Of a DNA stretch of 64,000 bases, positions 8,846-19,263 are shown piece after piece. How positions within the stretch are numbered: position 1 is the first letter of the stretch; the number at the start of each line of letters is the position of its first letter. The translations under genes were made by a program, and so were the position numbers. The notes beneath the pieces are model-generated. The model did not search any database, had not been told where the DNA came from, and was given only the letters and a program-made list of their open reading frames with translations. Source of the stretch: Methanospirillum hungatei. Its GTDB lineage: Archaea > Halobacteriota > Methanomicrobia > Methanomicrobiales > Methanospirillaceae. The DNA lies in NCBI RefSeq assembly GCF_019263745.1, contig NZ_CP077107.1, forward strand, positions 1,736,001 through 1,800,000, read 5' to 3'.

Positions 8846-11266
8846 TCAAACCTTAAACTGGTCCATCTCATCATGAATCCGCTGCACTGTTTCATGAGCC
8901 TGATCTGTTACTATGTGTATTTCTTCCATGGAGGAATTCACCTGGGAGACCATATGAGTAATCTGGTCTACTGCGGCTGATGACTCTTCACTTGCAGCAG
9001 CCAGGCCTACTGACTCTTTCGCGGTCTGGGTTACCATGTCACTGAATTCATTTACCGTTGCGGTTACTTCTTCAACAGATGCGGCCTGTTGCTCACTTGC
9101 AGCGGCAACCTCACTCATGTTTGCATTGATGACCGAGATGGAAGTCACGATCTCATTAAAGATATCGAGGGTTTCATTGACCGCAACATTCCCGCTCTCA
9201 ATCTCGGTCAGGGACTTCCCAACAGCTGCGGCCATGGCCCCTGATTTTTTCTGAAGTCCGGATATAATGCCTGCAATATGTTCTGCTGACTTCTGGGATT
9301 CATTTGCAAGTTCCTTGACTTCTGATGCCACAACAGCAAACCCAAGACCGGCTTCTCCTGCCCGTGCAGCCTCGATTGCAGCGTTCAGGGCCAGAAGGTT
9401 GGTCTCTTCGGCAATGGAACTTATGATATCCACGATACGACCGATCTCCCCCATCTGCTGACTGATCTCCTGGTTCATCTCATTGATTGTAGAGGATGCC
9501 TGCATGATGTCCTTCATACCAGTCTCTGCCTCGCCAGCTGCTTTCTTACCATTCTCAGAGAGTTCTGCAGCAGTGTTTGTAAGAACAGACACCTGCTCCA
9601 TTTTTGCCGCAACTGACGAGACGGTTGTGGCAAGATCCTGCATGGCTGCGAGGATCTGCTGGGTATTCATACCACTCTTATCTGCAAGGTCATTCACTGC
9701 CGATGCAATCCGGGCGACCTGACCGACACCTTCAGAGACATCTTCAATGCTTTTGTGTGCAACATCGGTTTCACGGGTAACCTCGTTGACCTTATTTGTG
9801 ATCTCATTCACCTGACCAGATAAGATAGTCATGTGATCACGGACGGCGGTCAGGGCATGGGAAAGATCCACACCGATGGTGTTCAGAGCATCTTTGAACT
9901 CAATAAACTCCCCTTCCAGGTGCAGGTTTGGGTTCATCCGGGCCTGGAAGTCACCAGTGGCATATTTTCCACACAGATTCATGGCTTCCTGTAGGGGAAC
10001 GGCTATGGCATCAACGGTCTCATTTACTCCGTCAATGATAACCGCATAATCTCCCTGGAATTTACTGACATCTCCCCTGACGTTCAGGTTTCCAGATGAT
10101 GCTGCAGAACTTAAGGTCCGGACCTCATCCCTGAAGAGTTGGAAGGTTGATACAACCTCTGCAAAGGCTTTCCCTAGAATTGAGATTTCATCTTTACTTT
10201 GTGATTCAGCAATGCTCACCGAGAGATTCCCATGCTGGATCTGATGGGCTACCTTGACCAGTTCATCCATTCTGCGTGATATTGAGCGACCAAATGCTAA
10301 CGAGACCAGGGTCCCAGCAATGATTCCAAGAACAACAACGAGGATGATAGTGTTTCGAATGGTATCAAGTGGTCCGGTAAAGTCAGAGAGATCACTACTG
10401 GCAACGATGATCCAGTCAAATGGTTCAAAGTAATCATATGCAGCGATTTTATGTGTACCCTGCCAGGGGTATTCCAGGTATCCTTTCTTTTCTGCAAGAA
10501 TTGTCTTGACAAAGTCATGCGAGGTCATATCCTGACCTTCCAGAGATGGGTGAAGGAGCAGTTTTCCTTTGCTATCCAGGATATACATGTACCCATGTTC
10601 ACCGATCTTTTTGTTCCTGATCTGTTCCTGCAGAAGACCGATAGTTGTGGCCTCTTCAACACCGACAAAGAGGATACCAATAATATTTCCTGAGTTATCT
10701 TTTATCGGCTCATAAGCGGTAATGTAATTCTTTCCAACAACATTTGCAGTTCCATAATAGGTCTGTCCTTTATTGATGACCGCATCATACACTGCATCTG
10801 AAACCGGAGTTCCAATTGCCCGTTTTCCATCATCTCCAATTACATTGGTTGATATCCGGATGGCCTGGTTTCCTTTCTTCTGAAATACTGTTGCTGCCCC
10901 TCCCAGAAGAGACTGGACTTCATCCACTATCTCAAAATTGTTATTCACCTTATAGGAAGAACCAAGAATGAGTTCGTCATTTACTATCGAAGGTTTTCCT
11001 TTTTCGTAAAAGAGCTCACGAAGGACATTCAGATCACTATTTACCTTGACCTGAGTCAGATCAAAGACTGTTTTCGTCTCTTCGGTGATATCCGCTGTCT
11101 GCATCTCAAGACTCATCCGGATATCATCTGTGATTGTCGTTTCAGCACTTGAGTACGCTACATACCCAAGCACGATGGTCGGAACGGTAACCAGAATCAG
11201 ACAAATGAGAATAATTTTCTGCCCGATTGTTGCATTATCGATCCATTTTTTTAATTTGTTTTGCAT
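8846..11266 (-). CDS. Methyl-accepting chemotaxis protein, Cache-type sensor
   Basis: Transmembrane receptor of about 806 aa. TM1 ([16 protein letters not shown]) is followed by a roughly 270-residue extracytoplasmic sensor with Cache-like features ([19 protein letters not shown]...GILFVGVE), TM2 near residue 315, HAMP-type linkers, and a long coiled-coil signalling domain whose hairpin tip contains [21 protein letters not shown]. Start is the ATG at 11266, preceded by GTGGGGAACATC; a GTG at 11278 is an alternative. No che genes are nearby, so it must signal to a CheA/CheW set elsewhere. The ligand is unknown, probably a small organic molecule. Confidence 0.92.
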   Translation of the reverse strand: MQNKLKKWIDNATIGQKIILICLILVTVPTIVLGYVAYSSAETTITDDIRMSLEMQTADITEETKTVFDLTQVKVNSDLNVLRELFYEKGKPSIVNDELILGSSYKVNNNFEIVDEVQSLLGGAATVFQKKGNQAIRISTNVIGDDGKRAIGTPVSDAVYDAVINKGQTYYGTANVVGKNYITAYEPIKDNSGNIIGILFVGVEEATTIGLLQEQIRNKKIGEHGYMYILDSKGKLLLHPSLEGQDMTSHDFVKTILAEKKGYLEYPWQGTHKIAAYDYFEPFDWIIVASSDLSDFTGPLDTIRNTIILVVVLGIIAGTLVSLAFGRSISRRMDELVKVAHQIQHGNLSVSIAESQSKDEISILGKAFAEVVSTFQLFRDEVRTLSSAASSGNLNVRGDVSKFQGDYAVIIDGVNETVDAIAVPLQEAMNLCGKYATGDFQARMNPNLHLEGEFIEFKDALNTIGVDLSHALTAVRDHMTILSGQVNEITNKVNEVTRETDVAHKSIEDVSEGVGQVARIASAVNDLADKSGMNTQQILAAMQDLATTVSSVAAKMEQVSVLTNTAAELSENGKKAAGEAETGMKDIMQASSTINEMNQEISQQMGEIGRIVDIISSIAEETNLLALNAAIEAARAGEAGLGFAVVASEVKELANESQKSAEHIAGIISGLQKKSGAMAAAVGKSLTEIESGNVAVNETLDIFNEIVTSISVINANMSEVAAASEQQAASVEEVTATVNEFSDMVTQTAKESVGLAAASEESSAAVDQITHMVSQVNSSMEEIHIVTDQAHETVQRIHDEMDQFKV

Positions 11267-11640
11267 GATGTTCCCCACGGTACCATATTATCTTCGCGTG
11301 TTTGATTCCCCTGCACCACACTATTAATCACCATAACGCATGGCAAATATTTATTATATATGATATTAATCGGATTATGAAACAAGGATTATTTTTGTAG
11401 GGCAGCGATTTGGTTCCTGACAGATGAAAAAAGAGATCTCAAATAAGCATTTCCCATCATTGTTTCTGGAGCAAAATTCGAGTATTAAGGAAGTTTTACA
11501 ATTTTATATCTGTGTCTTCTTTTAAAATACTGAATTCGTTGAATTATACTGCATTTTTAAAAAAGTTGAAGCAGGAAGATGAGAAGAATACAATACGTGC
11601 TGAAAAAATTAGTTTTTTCGTGATCGGGTCATCCTACTCA
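11267..11640. other. AT-rich intergenic stretch
   Basis: About 370 AT-rich bases upstream of the chemoreceptor and downstream of the convergent-end phosphotransferase. Apart from the TATA-like element nothing is recognisable. A 61-aa frame at 11512-11697 runs into the phosphotransferase on the opposite strand and has no ribosome-binding site. Confidence 0.5.
11350..11362 (-). promoter_or_regulatory. Candidate TATA element for the 8.8-11.3 kb MCP
   Basis: On the minus strand the sequence reads TATATAATAAAT about 85-95 bases upstream of the receptor's ATG, consistent with an archaeal TATA box giving a leader of some 60 bases. No clear BRE is visible. This is composition-based inference only. 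Confidence 0.35.
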
Positions 11641-12432
11641 TCAGAAGAGTGGACGGACTATCTTTTGCGCTTCCAGGGAGAGATATCCATAGACTGAACC
11701 AGCGACTACCGGAAGCCAGGTCAGAACCTCATCCCGTGTTCTCCCTGTTACAGCACAGTATTTATCCAGATAAAGATCCTCAAGTCCCTGCCTGGCTATG
11801 TAATAATCCATGTAACTTCTACATGCATCAGCTGCAGGACAGCCACAGGAGACCTCTGCCCAGTCAATAATCATACATGAATCCCCATCACAGAGTATGT
11901 TCCCTCCATGGAAATCGCCATGACAGAGAATGATATCATCAGGAAGCGAAGGAAGCATTCCGATAAGACGTTCTTTTTCTTCAGGTGATAATCCGAGACT
12001 TGCGGTAATCATTCCCTGCTGCATCATTTTGAGAGGACGGAAATCGGTAAATTTCACCTGATGCAGAGCTGCCTGAAGTTTTACGACTGTGTCCATACAT
12101 TCCGCGACCTTACTTCTGTCTTTGATCATAACATCAAGGAGTGAGATCCCTTTGACCAGATCCATAAGCAGTACGGTCCGGTTACTGAAGGTCTCAACGC
12201 CATACACCTTCGGAGCAGGAATACCCAGTTCATTGATGACTGCCATGGTGTACGCCTCCTGAAATGCCTGTCTGGGCGGCTGGTTATCCCGAAATACCTT
12301 TGCTGCAACGCCATCCCGGGCATAGATTACGGCAGCCATTCCAGCACCGATCTGTTCACCGTACCGCTCCCTGAATGCTTTGTCATCTCCAATCTCTCCA
12401 AAAAGGGTGTTTACATTGGTTTGATCTGTCAT
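11641..12432 (-). CDS. Aminoglycoside phosphotransferase-family kinase
   Basis: A 263-aa small-molecule kinase fold. It has a glycine-rich start (GAGMAAVIYARDGVAAKVF, lysine near residue 45), the catalytic loop CHGDFHGGNIL near residue 170 (HGD..xxN) and IIDWAEVSCG near 190 (DW metal motif). This family phosphorylates hydroxyls on small molecules; in methanogens the substrate is rarely known and antibiotic resistance should not be assumed. It stands alone, separated from neighbours by more than 100 bases on each side. Confidence 0.8.
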   Translation of the reverse strand: MTDQTNVNTLFGEIGDDKAFRERYGEQIGAGMAAVIYARDGVAAKVFRDNQPPRQAFQEAYTMAVINELGIPAPKVYGVETFSNRTVLLMDLVKGISLLDVMIKDRSKVAECMDTVVKLQAALHQVKFTDFRPLKMMQQGMITASLGLSPEEKERLIGMLPSLPDDIILCHGDFHGGNILCDGDSCMIIDWAEVSCGCPAADACRSYMDYYIARQGLEDLYLDKYCAVTGRTRDEVLTWLPVVAGSVYGYLSLEAQKIVRPLF

Positions 12433-12536
12433 GATAATGCCTCATTTCACAAAGAGAATGCCTGCTATCCCAAAGATGCGGGCATGTGATCATTGAACTA
12501 ATTTTTTTCAACACAGGTTAAGGTATTCGATTCTCT

Positions 12537-13817
12537 TCACACGGTTGTCGGTACCTTTCCCACCATACCTGCCAGGAGTATTAAAAGAATTCCCAAAATG
12601 AAAAGATTCCCAAGAACTATCTCTCCGGGGATAAACCCAGGGATAATCAGGTTTATTCCAAATAGTATTGTTAAGAGGTGAAGGATAATCACCATTCGAA
12701 GAAGTTTTTTCTTTGCAGGAGATGGAAAAACCAGGTCATCCGGAGGGCTTTGTATGGTACGAACAACCGGATGAAGTATCTTTCCAAGACCGGTGCTTCC
12801 GGTTATCACATTCCAGATACCCAAGCTGAAAAACATCCAGCCGGTCAAAAGTCCTGGAATGATACAGGAATATATGCCAAGTGAGACGACGACAAGACCG
12901 ATAAGGATCAGGATCCAGGATCGTTTATACACACCCAGCGGGGTTTTTCCAAGTGCCAGCACCTGAATTGCCATGATTACCATGAGCAGACCAAACTGAC
13001 TGTCACGAGAGAACGGATACAGCCCCTGACTTACCGGGATGAGAAGGACTGCACATTCGGTAAAGATAACTCCAAGCAGAAGAAGGAATGAAACCGGAAT
13101 AGAGAGGGGAACTTCCTCTAAAAAGAGCACCTGAAAGAGACGGTTTTTACTATGAGAAACTGAAGAATTTGTCTGGTCTGCAGTTTCTTTCTGAGGATAG
13201 ACCAATGAGACTTTCTGAATACACCATGCAAGATAAAAGAGACTGACACTAAAGACCAAAGAGAGCAGACTGGCAGAAACACCTGAGAAAAACCAGGGGA
13301 AAAGAATCACAAGACCAAACAGAATCTCTGTCAGGTATACAAATCCACAGGCGAAGGTGAGATGTTGTAGTATTCCTGGAACCCTGATCCACTCCTGTGT
13401 CCTTCCTTTTGAGAAGAGCAGATGAAGAAAAAGTACAAACCCTCCGGTTATCATGAGGATACCAACCAATTCTGGGATTATCCCAGCCAGAAATCCTGGA
13501 ATAAAACAGGCTCCAGTCCCAAGGATGGCGGTTGAGAATCCAAGAATGATGAGTATCCAGTTACGATGGAATGTTCCGAATGGGGTTTTTCCCAGTGTTA
13601 TCATCTGAATGGAACACAGAACAAGCAAGAGTCCATAGGCACTATCCGGATTATATGGCAATTCACCAGTCTGAATTCTGAACCTGAGCAGACCGAAGAG
13701 AAGCATGAACATCCCAAAGACGACCAGGATGACTGTTCCAAGGGTCAGTTCAAATGGATTATCAAGTACCGGATTGGTCAGGCTATTTCTATTATTGTCC
13801 GTAATGGGAATACTCAT
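12537..13817 (-). CDS. Polytopic membrane protein with internal duplication
   Basis: A 426-aa protein with about ten hydrophobic segments. It contains two related halves: YGLLLVLCSIQMITLGKTPF near residue 60 and FGLLMVIMAIQVLALGKTPL near residue 270. Both halves continue with a G..(H/K)R.WILI segment and then CFIPG/CIIPG. Start is ATG 13817 (MSIPITDN); upstream in-frame codons would run into the neighbouring chemoreceptor. I do not recognise the family. The duplicated four- to five-helix unit suggests a transporter-like or scaffold protein, but no substrate motif is visible. Confidence 0.75.
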   Translation of the reverse strand: MSIPITDNNRNSLTNPVLDNPFELTLGTVILVVFGMFMLLFGLLRFRIQTGELPYNPDSAYGLLLVLCSIQMITLGKTPFGTFHRNWILIILGFSTAILGTGACFIPGFLAGIIPELVGILMITGGFVLFLHLLFSKGRTQEWIRVPGILQHLTFACGFVYLTEILFGLVILFPWFFSGVSASLLSLVFSVSLFYLAWCIQKVSLVYPQKETADQTNSSVSHSKNRLFQVLFLEEVPLSIPVSFLLLLGVIFTECAVLLIPVSQGLYPFSRDSQFGLLMVIMAIQVLALGKTPLGVYKRSWILILIGLVVVSLGIYSCIIPGLLTGWMFFSLGIWNVITGSTGLGKILHPVVRTIQSPPDDLVFPSPAKKKLLRMVIILHLLTILFGINLIIPGFIPGEIVLGNLFILGILLILLAGMVGKVPTTV

Positions 13818-13851
13818 GAAAAAATGTACCGGGATAGGTATCAAAAATAAA

Positions 13852-15891
13852 TTATGAGACCGTAAATTGGCCCATTTCTGCTGCGATACGTTGAACAGAT
13901 GCAGTTGCTTCGGAGATAGCACGTGAGATCTGATCTATGGATGCAGTCACTTCCTGCGTGGCTGCTGCTGAATCAACAGCCTCTTTCGCTGTCTGCTGAA
14001 CCAGGGTCTCAATCTCATGGACACTTGCAGTTATTTCCTCCACTGCAGCAGCCTGTTCCTCAGAGGCACTGGCTCCCTCTGCAAGCTGTTCGTAAATAAC
14101 ATTGATCGCCTGTACAATCTCATTGAAAACGCCCAGTGTTTCTCTTACCGCCTCATTTCCACTCTTTACTTCACTGAGCGATTCAGTCATGGAATCAGAA
14201 ACCACCTGAGATTTCTTTTGCAGGTTACCAATGATGGTTGCAATATTTTCTGCGGATTTTTGAGATTCCAGGGCAAGTGATTTGACTTCATCGGCAACAA
14301 CAGCAAAACCCATGCCTGCTTCTCCAGCACGGGCAGCCTCTATTGCTGCATTAAGGGCAAGAAGACCGGTCTGTTCTGATATTCCGGTAATGATGTCCAC
14401 AATCTTACCAATCTCCTCCATCTGATTATTGATGTCTTGGATATTGTTTCCTGTATCCTCAAATGAGACCATTATTCCATTCATACCGGTCTCAGCTTTT
14501 CCGGCCAGGTTAAGACCCTTCTTTGAAAGATCCACGGTGTGCATTGCTTTTTCTGATGCTTCCTCTGCAGATGATGCAACAGCCCCAACAGCTTTGGAAA
14601 GATCATCCATAGCAGAAAGAACTTGAGATATACTACTGCTGTTTCGTTCCGCGAGCATGCTAACCGATGAAGAGTTCTGTGCAAGCATGGTGATAGTACT
14701 GGTGACTTCCTCAGCACCTGCATTTGTCTCTTCCATCACACCACTTAAGGTATTCACCTCTTTCTTGACACCATTTATTGCTCCGGATACACTCATTCCG
14801 CTGTTATCGAGAGCATTTTTAAATTTCTCGAAGTCGCCTTTTACCTGTGATTTCGAATCATACCTGGCGGCAAAATTTCCGGCAGCAAACTTATTGACGA
14901 TGTTCATTGCCTCTTGAAGCGGATGAACGAATGCACTGATAAGGTCATTGACACTTTGGACTGTTACAAGAAATTCCCCTTCATGTTCAGAGGTATTGAT
15001 GGTTGCATCAATGTTACCGCTCTTAATCGCGTTTGCTACATTCATTATCGCTGTATTGGCCTGTTTTGATCTCTCAATATTCCGGTTAATCTCATGGGAT
15101 TGCTTCTCAAGATTTACTGCCATCGAATCAAATGAGGAACCAATTTGGGTAATTTCATCCTTACCGGTCAGAGCTATCCGGTGTGACAGGTTTCCTGCTC
15201 CAACTTCACCCATACCAGTAATGAGCATATTGATTCTTCGGGTAAGATTTCGAATGATGAGCCATGAAATGAGCAGGAGAATAATCGCACAGATAATGGT
15301 AATAATGACCGTGATCAGAACGATTGACTGATAACCAGCCTGTGCATCCAGATAATATTGGTTTGCACTCTGGGTATTGAGTTCTATTAATTTCGCTAAT
15401 CCATCATAGGTTTTCTGACGTGTCGGAACTAATACTTCGGTTCTCAATTTTGTTGATTCTTCGACTTTTCCGGCAAAATTTAAGTCATTGGTCTGTTGTG
15501 CAAGATCGAAATATTCTGTTGACGCCTGTTTGAGATCAGTAAAAACTGCTGTTTCGTCCTCATTCATTGGAATAGATTCATACTCTGCCAGTTTTTCTTT
15601 GAAAGAAGCGACATATGGCAATTGATTCGCATCCTGAATGGCGACTTTTTTTACCGGATCAGGCTCCAGGGTGAGCATGTATCCACCGACTGCAAAGCTC
15701 ATCATGTCAGAATACGCTTCAAGTGCCAGAACTGAATGGGCATATTTATTTTGATATAACTCACCCAATTGTCCGTTTATTTGTTGTGTACTGAATATTC
15801 CGATACAACCAACCACAATTATCGCTAAGATTCCCACAATAACGAGAATCAACAATTTTTTACTTATTGTCAGATCATCCAGTTGAATCAT
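13852..15891 (-). CDS. Methyl-accepting chemotaxis protein, four-helix-bundle sensor
   Basis: A 679-aa receptor with TM1 at about residues 12-32, an alpha-helical extracytoplasmic sensor of roughly 150 residues (4HB_MCP-like), TM2 near 190-212, HAMP, a second linker region, and the MCP signalling hairpin containing [21 protein letters not shown]. Start at 15891 is supported by AGGGTAG just upstream. Ligand unknown. It lies 34 bases upstream of the duplicated membrane protein, in the same direction; co-transcription is possible. Confidence 0.92.
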   Translation of the reverse strand: MIQLDDLTISKKLLILVIVGILAIIVVGCIGIFSTQQINGQLGELYQNKYAHSVLALEAYSDMMSFAVGGYMLTLEPDPVKKVAIQDANQLPYVASFKEKLAEYESIPMNEDETAVFTDLKQASTEYFDLAQQTNDLNFAGKVEESTKLRTEVLVPTRQKTYDGLAKLIELNTQSANQYYLDAQAGYQSIVLITVIITIICAIILLLISWLIIRNLTRRINMLITGMGEVGAGNLSHRIALTGKDEITQIGSSFDSMAVNLEKQSHEINRNIERSKQANTAIMNVANAIKSGNIDATINTSEHEGEFLVTVQSVNDLISAFVHPLQEAMNIVNKFAAGNFAARYDSKSQVKGDFEKFKNALDNSGMSVSGAINGVKKEVNTLSGVMEETNAGAEEVTSTITMLAQNSSSVSMLAERNSSSISQVLSAMDDLSKAVGAVASSAEEASEKAMHTVDLSKKGLNLAGKAETGMNGIMVSFEDTGNNIQDINNQMEEIGKIVDIITGISEQTGLLALNAAIEAARAGEAGMGFAVVADEVKSLALESQKSAENIATIIGNLQKKSQVVSDSMTESLSEVKSGNEAVRETLGVFNEIVQAINVIYEQLAEGASASEEQAAAVEEITASVHEIETLVQQTAKEAVDSAAATQEVTASIDQISRAISEATASVQRIAAEMGQFTVS

Positions 15892-16043
15892 CTACCCTGC
15901 CTCATAGATATACAGTCATTAAAAAGTATATGAAGATTATGCATCAAAAAACAAAGGAAAAGAGCATCGAGTTTATAAAAAATATTATTCACTTTTAAAA
16001 AACAAGGATTTACCTACCCTTCACAATCCAGAAAACCCCCTTT

Positions 16044-17363
16044 TTACAGACCGCCCAGACCACCCTTGATTATCCCTTCTTTGAGGGCCATACTCTCTCC
16101 TGTATTTTTCCCAAAATTTTTCGATGCAGATATCCCACCGGGTGTCAGATTCGGGTGAGGGACACTATTTGCTGACTTATTCCATCCCTCAAAGATCCAG
16201 GACCAGGAGTCTGGATTTTCAGCCACCAACTTGGCGAATCCGGGTGAGAGAGGAGTACTCCTCGAAAAAGACGGGAGAGTGAGATTTGTGTTTCCTCCTG
16301 CACCGTTCTGTCCTGTATTGACCTCAACCATTCCGGAGATCGTGCTGGAACCGGCATCATTTACCACCATGAGTGACACCTGGTGTGTTCCGGGGTCGGT
16401 GTAGGTATACACCGGATTAGTATCAGTTGAATAGCTGCCATCATCGAAGTACCAGAGTCGGAATGTCGGATCTCCGAGAGATTCGTCAATAAACCGTACC
16501 ATGAATATATCTGATGCTTCAATGGTTTCTGCACTGAATTTCGCCACCGGTAAGGAAGGATCTGTCACTTCTACCGATTGGGACAGAATCAGAGGACAGG
16601 GTGGTTTAATCGTTGGTCGTGGCGTTGGTGTCGGGACCGGAGTTGTTGCAACGATATAATTCTCCGCAATGAAGGTATCAGATCCTCCTGCGTTCGATGC
16701 AGTAAGCGAGACTGGGTACATTCCCGGACGGGTATATGTATGATACGGATGTTGCCTGGGTGAATAACTGCCGTCACCAAAATACCAACCCCATGATACA
16801 GGTTTATCTGTTGATGTATCGATGAACAGGATGGTGAGCGGAACCGGTCCGGTAGTAGGTGATCCCATGAATGATGCTGTTGGCGGGTATGTACCTGGAG
16901 ATGGAACCTGAGTTGGTGCAGGAACCGGATTTTGCACCTGAATCAGGCCTGGTACAAACGTTTTGTTATATCCCGCACTGTTAGCGACAAGGAATCCAAC
17001 CGGATAAACACCGGGAGTAGTATAGATATGTTCAGGATTTTGATCATTGGAAGTTCCGCCATCACCAAAATACCATCCCCATTGTGTTGGATTTCCTGTT
17101 GAATGATCAGTAAACTGAATTTTCAAAGGAACCGGTCCGGATGACTGAGAAATAGAGAAGCTAGCAACCGGAGGTGTGAGTGAATCAGCCAGTACTCCAT
17201 CTGACGCTGGAATACCTCCTGATTCTGTAGTATTGTAATATCCGGATTCGAACACGACCGGTGAGATCAAGTCTGAACCGGCCGCGATACATGGACAAAG
17301 AAGCATTATGCCCAGAATAAATAGTATTCTAAATTTTTTATCTACCCTATTATGATCTTTCAT
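16044..17363 (-). CDS. Secreted protein with three PKD domains
   Basis: A 439-aa protein with a signal peptide (FRILFILGIMLLCPCIAAGSD). Three PKD beta-sandwich repeats follow at about residues 65-145, 160-235 and 270-345, each with a 'W.FGDG..S....P.H.Y..PG.Y.V.L...N..G' core; the third has YFDDGS. Two Pro/Thr-rich linkers (PVPAPTQVPSPG and PVPTPTPRPT) separate them. The C-terminal 90 residues have no recognised fold. PKD repeats are typical of archaeal surface proteins that mediate cell-envelope contacts. It stands alone. Confidence 0.9.
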   Translation of the reverse strand: MKDHNRVDKKFRILFILGIMLLCPCIAAGSDLISPVVFESGYYNTTESGGIPASDGVLADSLTPPVASFSISQSSGPVPLKIQFTDHSTGNPTQWGWYFGDGGTSNDQNPEHIYTTPGVYPVGFLVANSAGYNKTFVPGLIQVQNPVPAPTQVPSPGTYPPTASFMGSPTTGPVPLTILFIDTSTDKPVSWGWYFGDGSYSPRQHPYHTYTRPGMYPVSLTASNAGGSDTFIAENYIVATTPVPTPTPRPTIKPPCPLILSQSVEVTDPSLPVAKFSAETIEASDIFMVRFIDESLGDPTFRLWYFDDGSYSTDTNPVYTYTDPGTHQVSLMVVNDAGSSTISGMVEVNTGQNGAGGNTNLTLPSFSRSTPLSPGFAKLVAENPDSWSWIFEGWNKSANSVPHPNLTPGGISASKNFGKNTGESMALKEGIIKGGLGGL

Positions 17364-17574
17364 AGAGAAAACCCCCCATTCCGTACAATAACAGATGCCC
17401 TTATATTTATAATTCTTAATAAATATTTTGTAAGCAATGAAAATTTAAAATAATAATCGGGTTTTCTGACTATGATTTCAGGAAGAAGGTATGGAGATCA
17501 TAAACGGGATGAGAAAATTTCATGGTATGATAAAATGAAGCCCAGGATCTTATGATACCAAATTATGCCCCGGT

Positions 17575-17934
17575 TTATTTGATTTTTTTATTGCCTGGAG
17601 ACTCAATTGAGCATGCTGTAGTCGGAGTATACGTTTCCATCTCACCGTCTGAATGAACCTTATCAAGGAGATTGGATAACGATTCTGCTAATTTCTGAGC
17701 TGCAGCATGAGACATATAGATGCGTGTGCCTTTGACAACATTTTTACCCTCTTTTTTAATTCCTGGCATTTCAAGAAAGTCAATTGACACATCCCGATGT
17801 GAAACCTGTACATATGCCATATTTGAGTACGAGCAATTGGTGATATCCAAAATCAGATCTTCAGGTTTAAAAGCGTATAACTTTTGAAAATCGATAGTTC
17901 CGGGATTATTTTTCTCACTTGACTTTTTATCCAT
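17575..17934 (-). CDS. DUF3467 family protein
   Basis: A 119-aa protein. The core (YSNMAYVQVSHRDVSIDFLEMPG, then GTRIYMSHAAAQKLAESLSNLL) matches DUF3467, a small alpha/beta family of unknown function found across bacteria and archaea. Start ATG 17934 has AAGGAGTTTAGT upstream and begins one base after the stop of the wHTH regulator, so the two form an operon. Confidence 0.75.
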   Translation of the reverse strand: MDKKSSEKNNPGTIDFQKLYAFKPEDLILDITNCSYSNMAYVQVSHRDVSIDFLEMPGIKKEGKNVVKGTRIYMSHAAAQKLAESLSNLLDKVHSDGEMETYTPTTACSIESPGNKKIK

Positions 17935-17935
17935 A

Positions 17936-18436
17936 CTAAACTCCTTCTGCAACCACAAAACCGTTTTTATAGGGTTCACGGTCTGTAGTTATCCCCCACA
18001 TTTCAGGAGATGCTGTTGCACATGCCAGTGGTTTATCCTGTTTTTCCAGGTTTTTATGATAATAATCCAGGATTGCAGTATCCATACATCGGGTTTTATC
18101 CCGGTCATCAAGCAGTGCATATGCCAGGAGTGATAGTGCAATGAACTTTTTCGACTCTACCACTACCCGATATACCGGATGATAGGTATCTTTTGAGACA
18201 TTCTCGATTAATCCGAGTTGTACCAGTTTTTGTAATGCATCTCTCACCGTCTTTGGTTTCCTGCCCGTCATCTCTTCAAGATATTTCGGGCGATAATGCA
18301 TGGTTGGATCGGCAATGATCTCTTCAACTATCTGTGCCTGCGCCGAATTCCCAAATAACCCACCATAAGGAATATCCAAAAAATCCTTAAGATTTTCAGG
18401 TAATTCTGATAATATTTTCTCTGACATGGTATTCAT
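17936..18436 (-). CDS. Winged-helix transcriptional regulator
   Basis: A 166-aa protein. Residues 30-95 form a winged helix (YRPKYLEEMTGRKPKTVRDALQKLVQLGLIENV), followed by a helical domain rich in leucine and alanine (SLLAYALLDDRDKTRCMDTAILDYY). Start at 18436 or 18427; AGGAGGGG lies immediately upstream of the first ATG, which makes the second (MSEK) equally plausible. It is paired with the DUF3467 gene, which it may regulate. The pair lies at the edge of the accessory region and may belong to it. Confidence 0.75.
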   Translation of the reverse strand: MNTMSEKILSELPENLKDFLDIPYGGLFGNSAQAQIVEEIIADPTMHYRPKYLEEMTGRKPKTVRDALQKLVQLGLIENVSKDTYHPVYRVVVESKKFIALSLLAYALLDDRDKTRCMDTAILDYYHKNLEKQDKPLACATASPEMWGITTDREPYKNGFVVAEGV

Positions 18437-18627
18437 CCCCTCCTGATAAATATGGTATCACATGACACCACCTTTGAATATCATTGGAGAGTGAAGTGTA
18501 AAAAATTGATCTCATTCAGTAATAATTTTTACATATCAATCCAATGCTGGTGATGTGGCACTTCAAGATCATAATGTATCATCCATTGATCAGCCCATAC
18601 CTTATCTTTCAATACAATGACCTTGTT

Positions 18628-18819
18628 TCACCGAGAAAGATAAAGTGCGATTCTTTCTTCCCCCATGTCTTTTATAAACCGTTTCGCTTCAAATCCATTC
18701 TCTTTACATTTTCGCTCACAATCCGCCGCACCACGTAATCCCCCACGTTTTTTGAGCCAACCTAAAAATATTGCACCGTTCTCTTTCGGATCCGGACCTT
18801 GGGGGACAGATGTATTCAT
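18628..18819 (-). CDS. Small hypothetical protein (63 aa), doubtful
   Basis: The frame reads MNTSVPQGPDPKENGAIFLG..., then AADCERKCKENGFEAKRF and ends in a charged helix. Composition is protein-like, with a C-x3-C pair. No Shine-Dalgarno sequence is visible, and the remainder of 18437-18980 holds nothing recognisable. It could be the last gene of the mobile-element-like set or an artefact. Confidence 0.35.
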   Translation of the reverse strand: MNTSVPQGPDPKENGAIFLGWLKKRGGLRGAADCERKCKENGFEAKRFIKDMGEERIALYLSR

Positions 18820-18980
18820 AGAATCGTATAAAAACAGGTATGAGACCAAATCTGCATGAACATTCTGAAATGACGTTGAAAAAAAACGAGCTGGGAGTAA
18901 GCATACCCGACATAGGTAATTCTGACAATATCTGACATACCATCCAACCGGGTTACCCGTTTCATCAGCCTGCTATTGTC

Positions 18981-19088
18981 TCATATTTTCTCATCCTCCG
19001 GGTCATCATCATCCCTATCATCAGGAGGAGAGAGCCAGTCTCTCTCTGCCCGGAAATATCCGGGGGGATGAGTATCTGCCCAGTGCAT
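18981..19088 (-). CDS. Acidic micro-protein (35 aa)
   Basis: A 35-aa frame starting MHWADTHPPGYFRAERDW and ending in a run of Asp/Glu. GGGAG lies 7 bases upstream of the ATG, and the start comes one base after the stop of the 57-aa membrane protein. The spacing and ribosome-binding site support translation. No homologous family is recognised. Confidence 0.5.
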   Translation of the reverse strand: MHWADTHPPGYFRAERDWLSPPDDRDDDDPEDEKI

Positions 19089-19089
19089 C

Positions 19090-19263
19090 TTACTTCTCCC
19101 GTGAAAGGAAAGGATACCTGACGGTTACATCCCCATCCTCATCAGTCCTGACCACTGATATTATCCCTGCCTGATCTGCATATCTCATCCAGAGCAGGAC
19201 CGTGCACAGGACATTGATTATTGACGTGACTCCACATCCTGCAGCCAAAACCAGTTCAATCAT
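19090..19263 (-). CDS. Small single-span membrane protein (57 aa)
   Basis: A 57-aa frame with an N-terminal hydrophobic segment of about 20 residues (LVLAAGCGVTSIINVLCTVL) and a charged C-terminal tail (RTDEDGDVTVRYPFLSREK). GGGGAGG sits 6 bases before the ATG, and the start overlaps the end of the upstream secreted protein by 8 bases, so translational coupling is likely. Function unknown; it resembles the small membrane proteins encoded in archaeal viruses and plasmids. Confidence 0.6.
   Translation of the reverse strand: MIELVLAAGCGVTSIINVLCTVLLWMRYADQAGIISVVRTDEDGDVTVRYPFLSREK

Noticed and set aside
11641-12432. Antibiotic resistance kinase
   Set aside because: The fold is right but the family is broad; nothing in the sequence or neighbourhood points to aminoglycosides.
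16044-17363. Tandem DNA repeat in the PKD gene
   Set aside because: The repetition is at protein level; the DNA copies are diverged, as expected for ordinary PKD domains.
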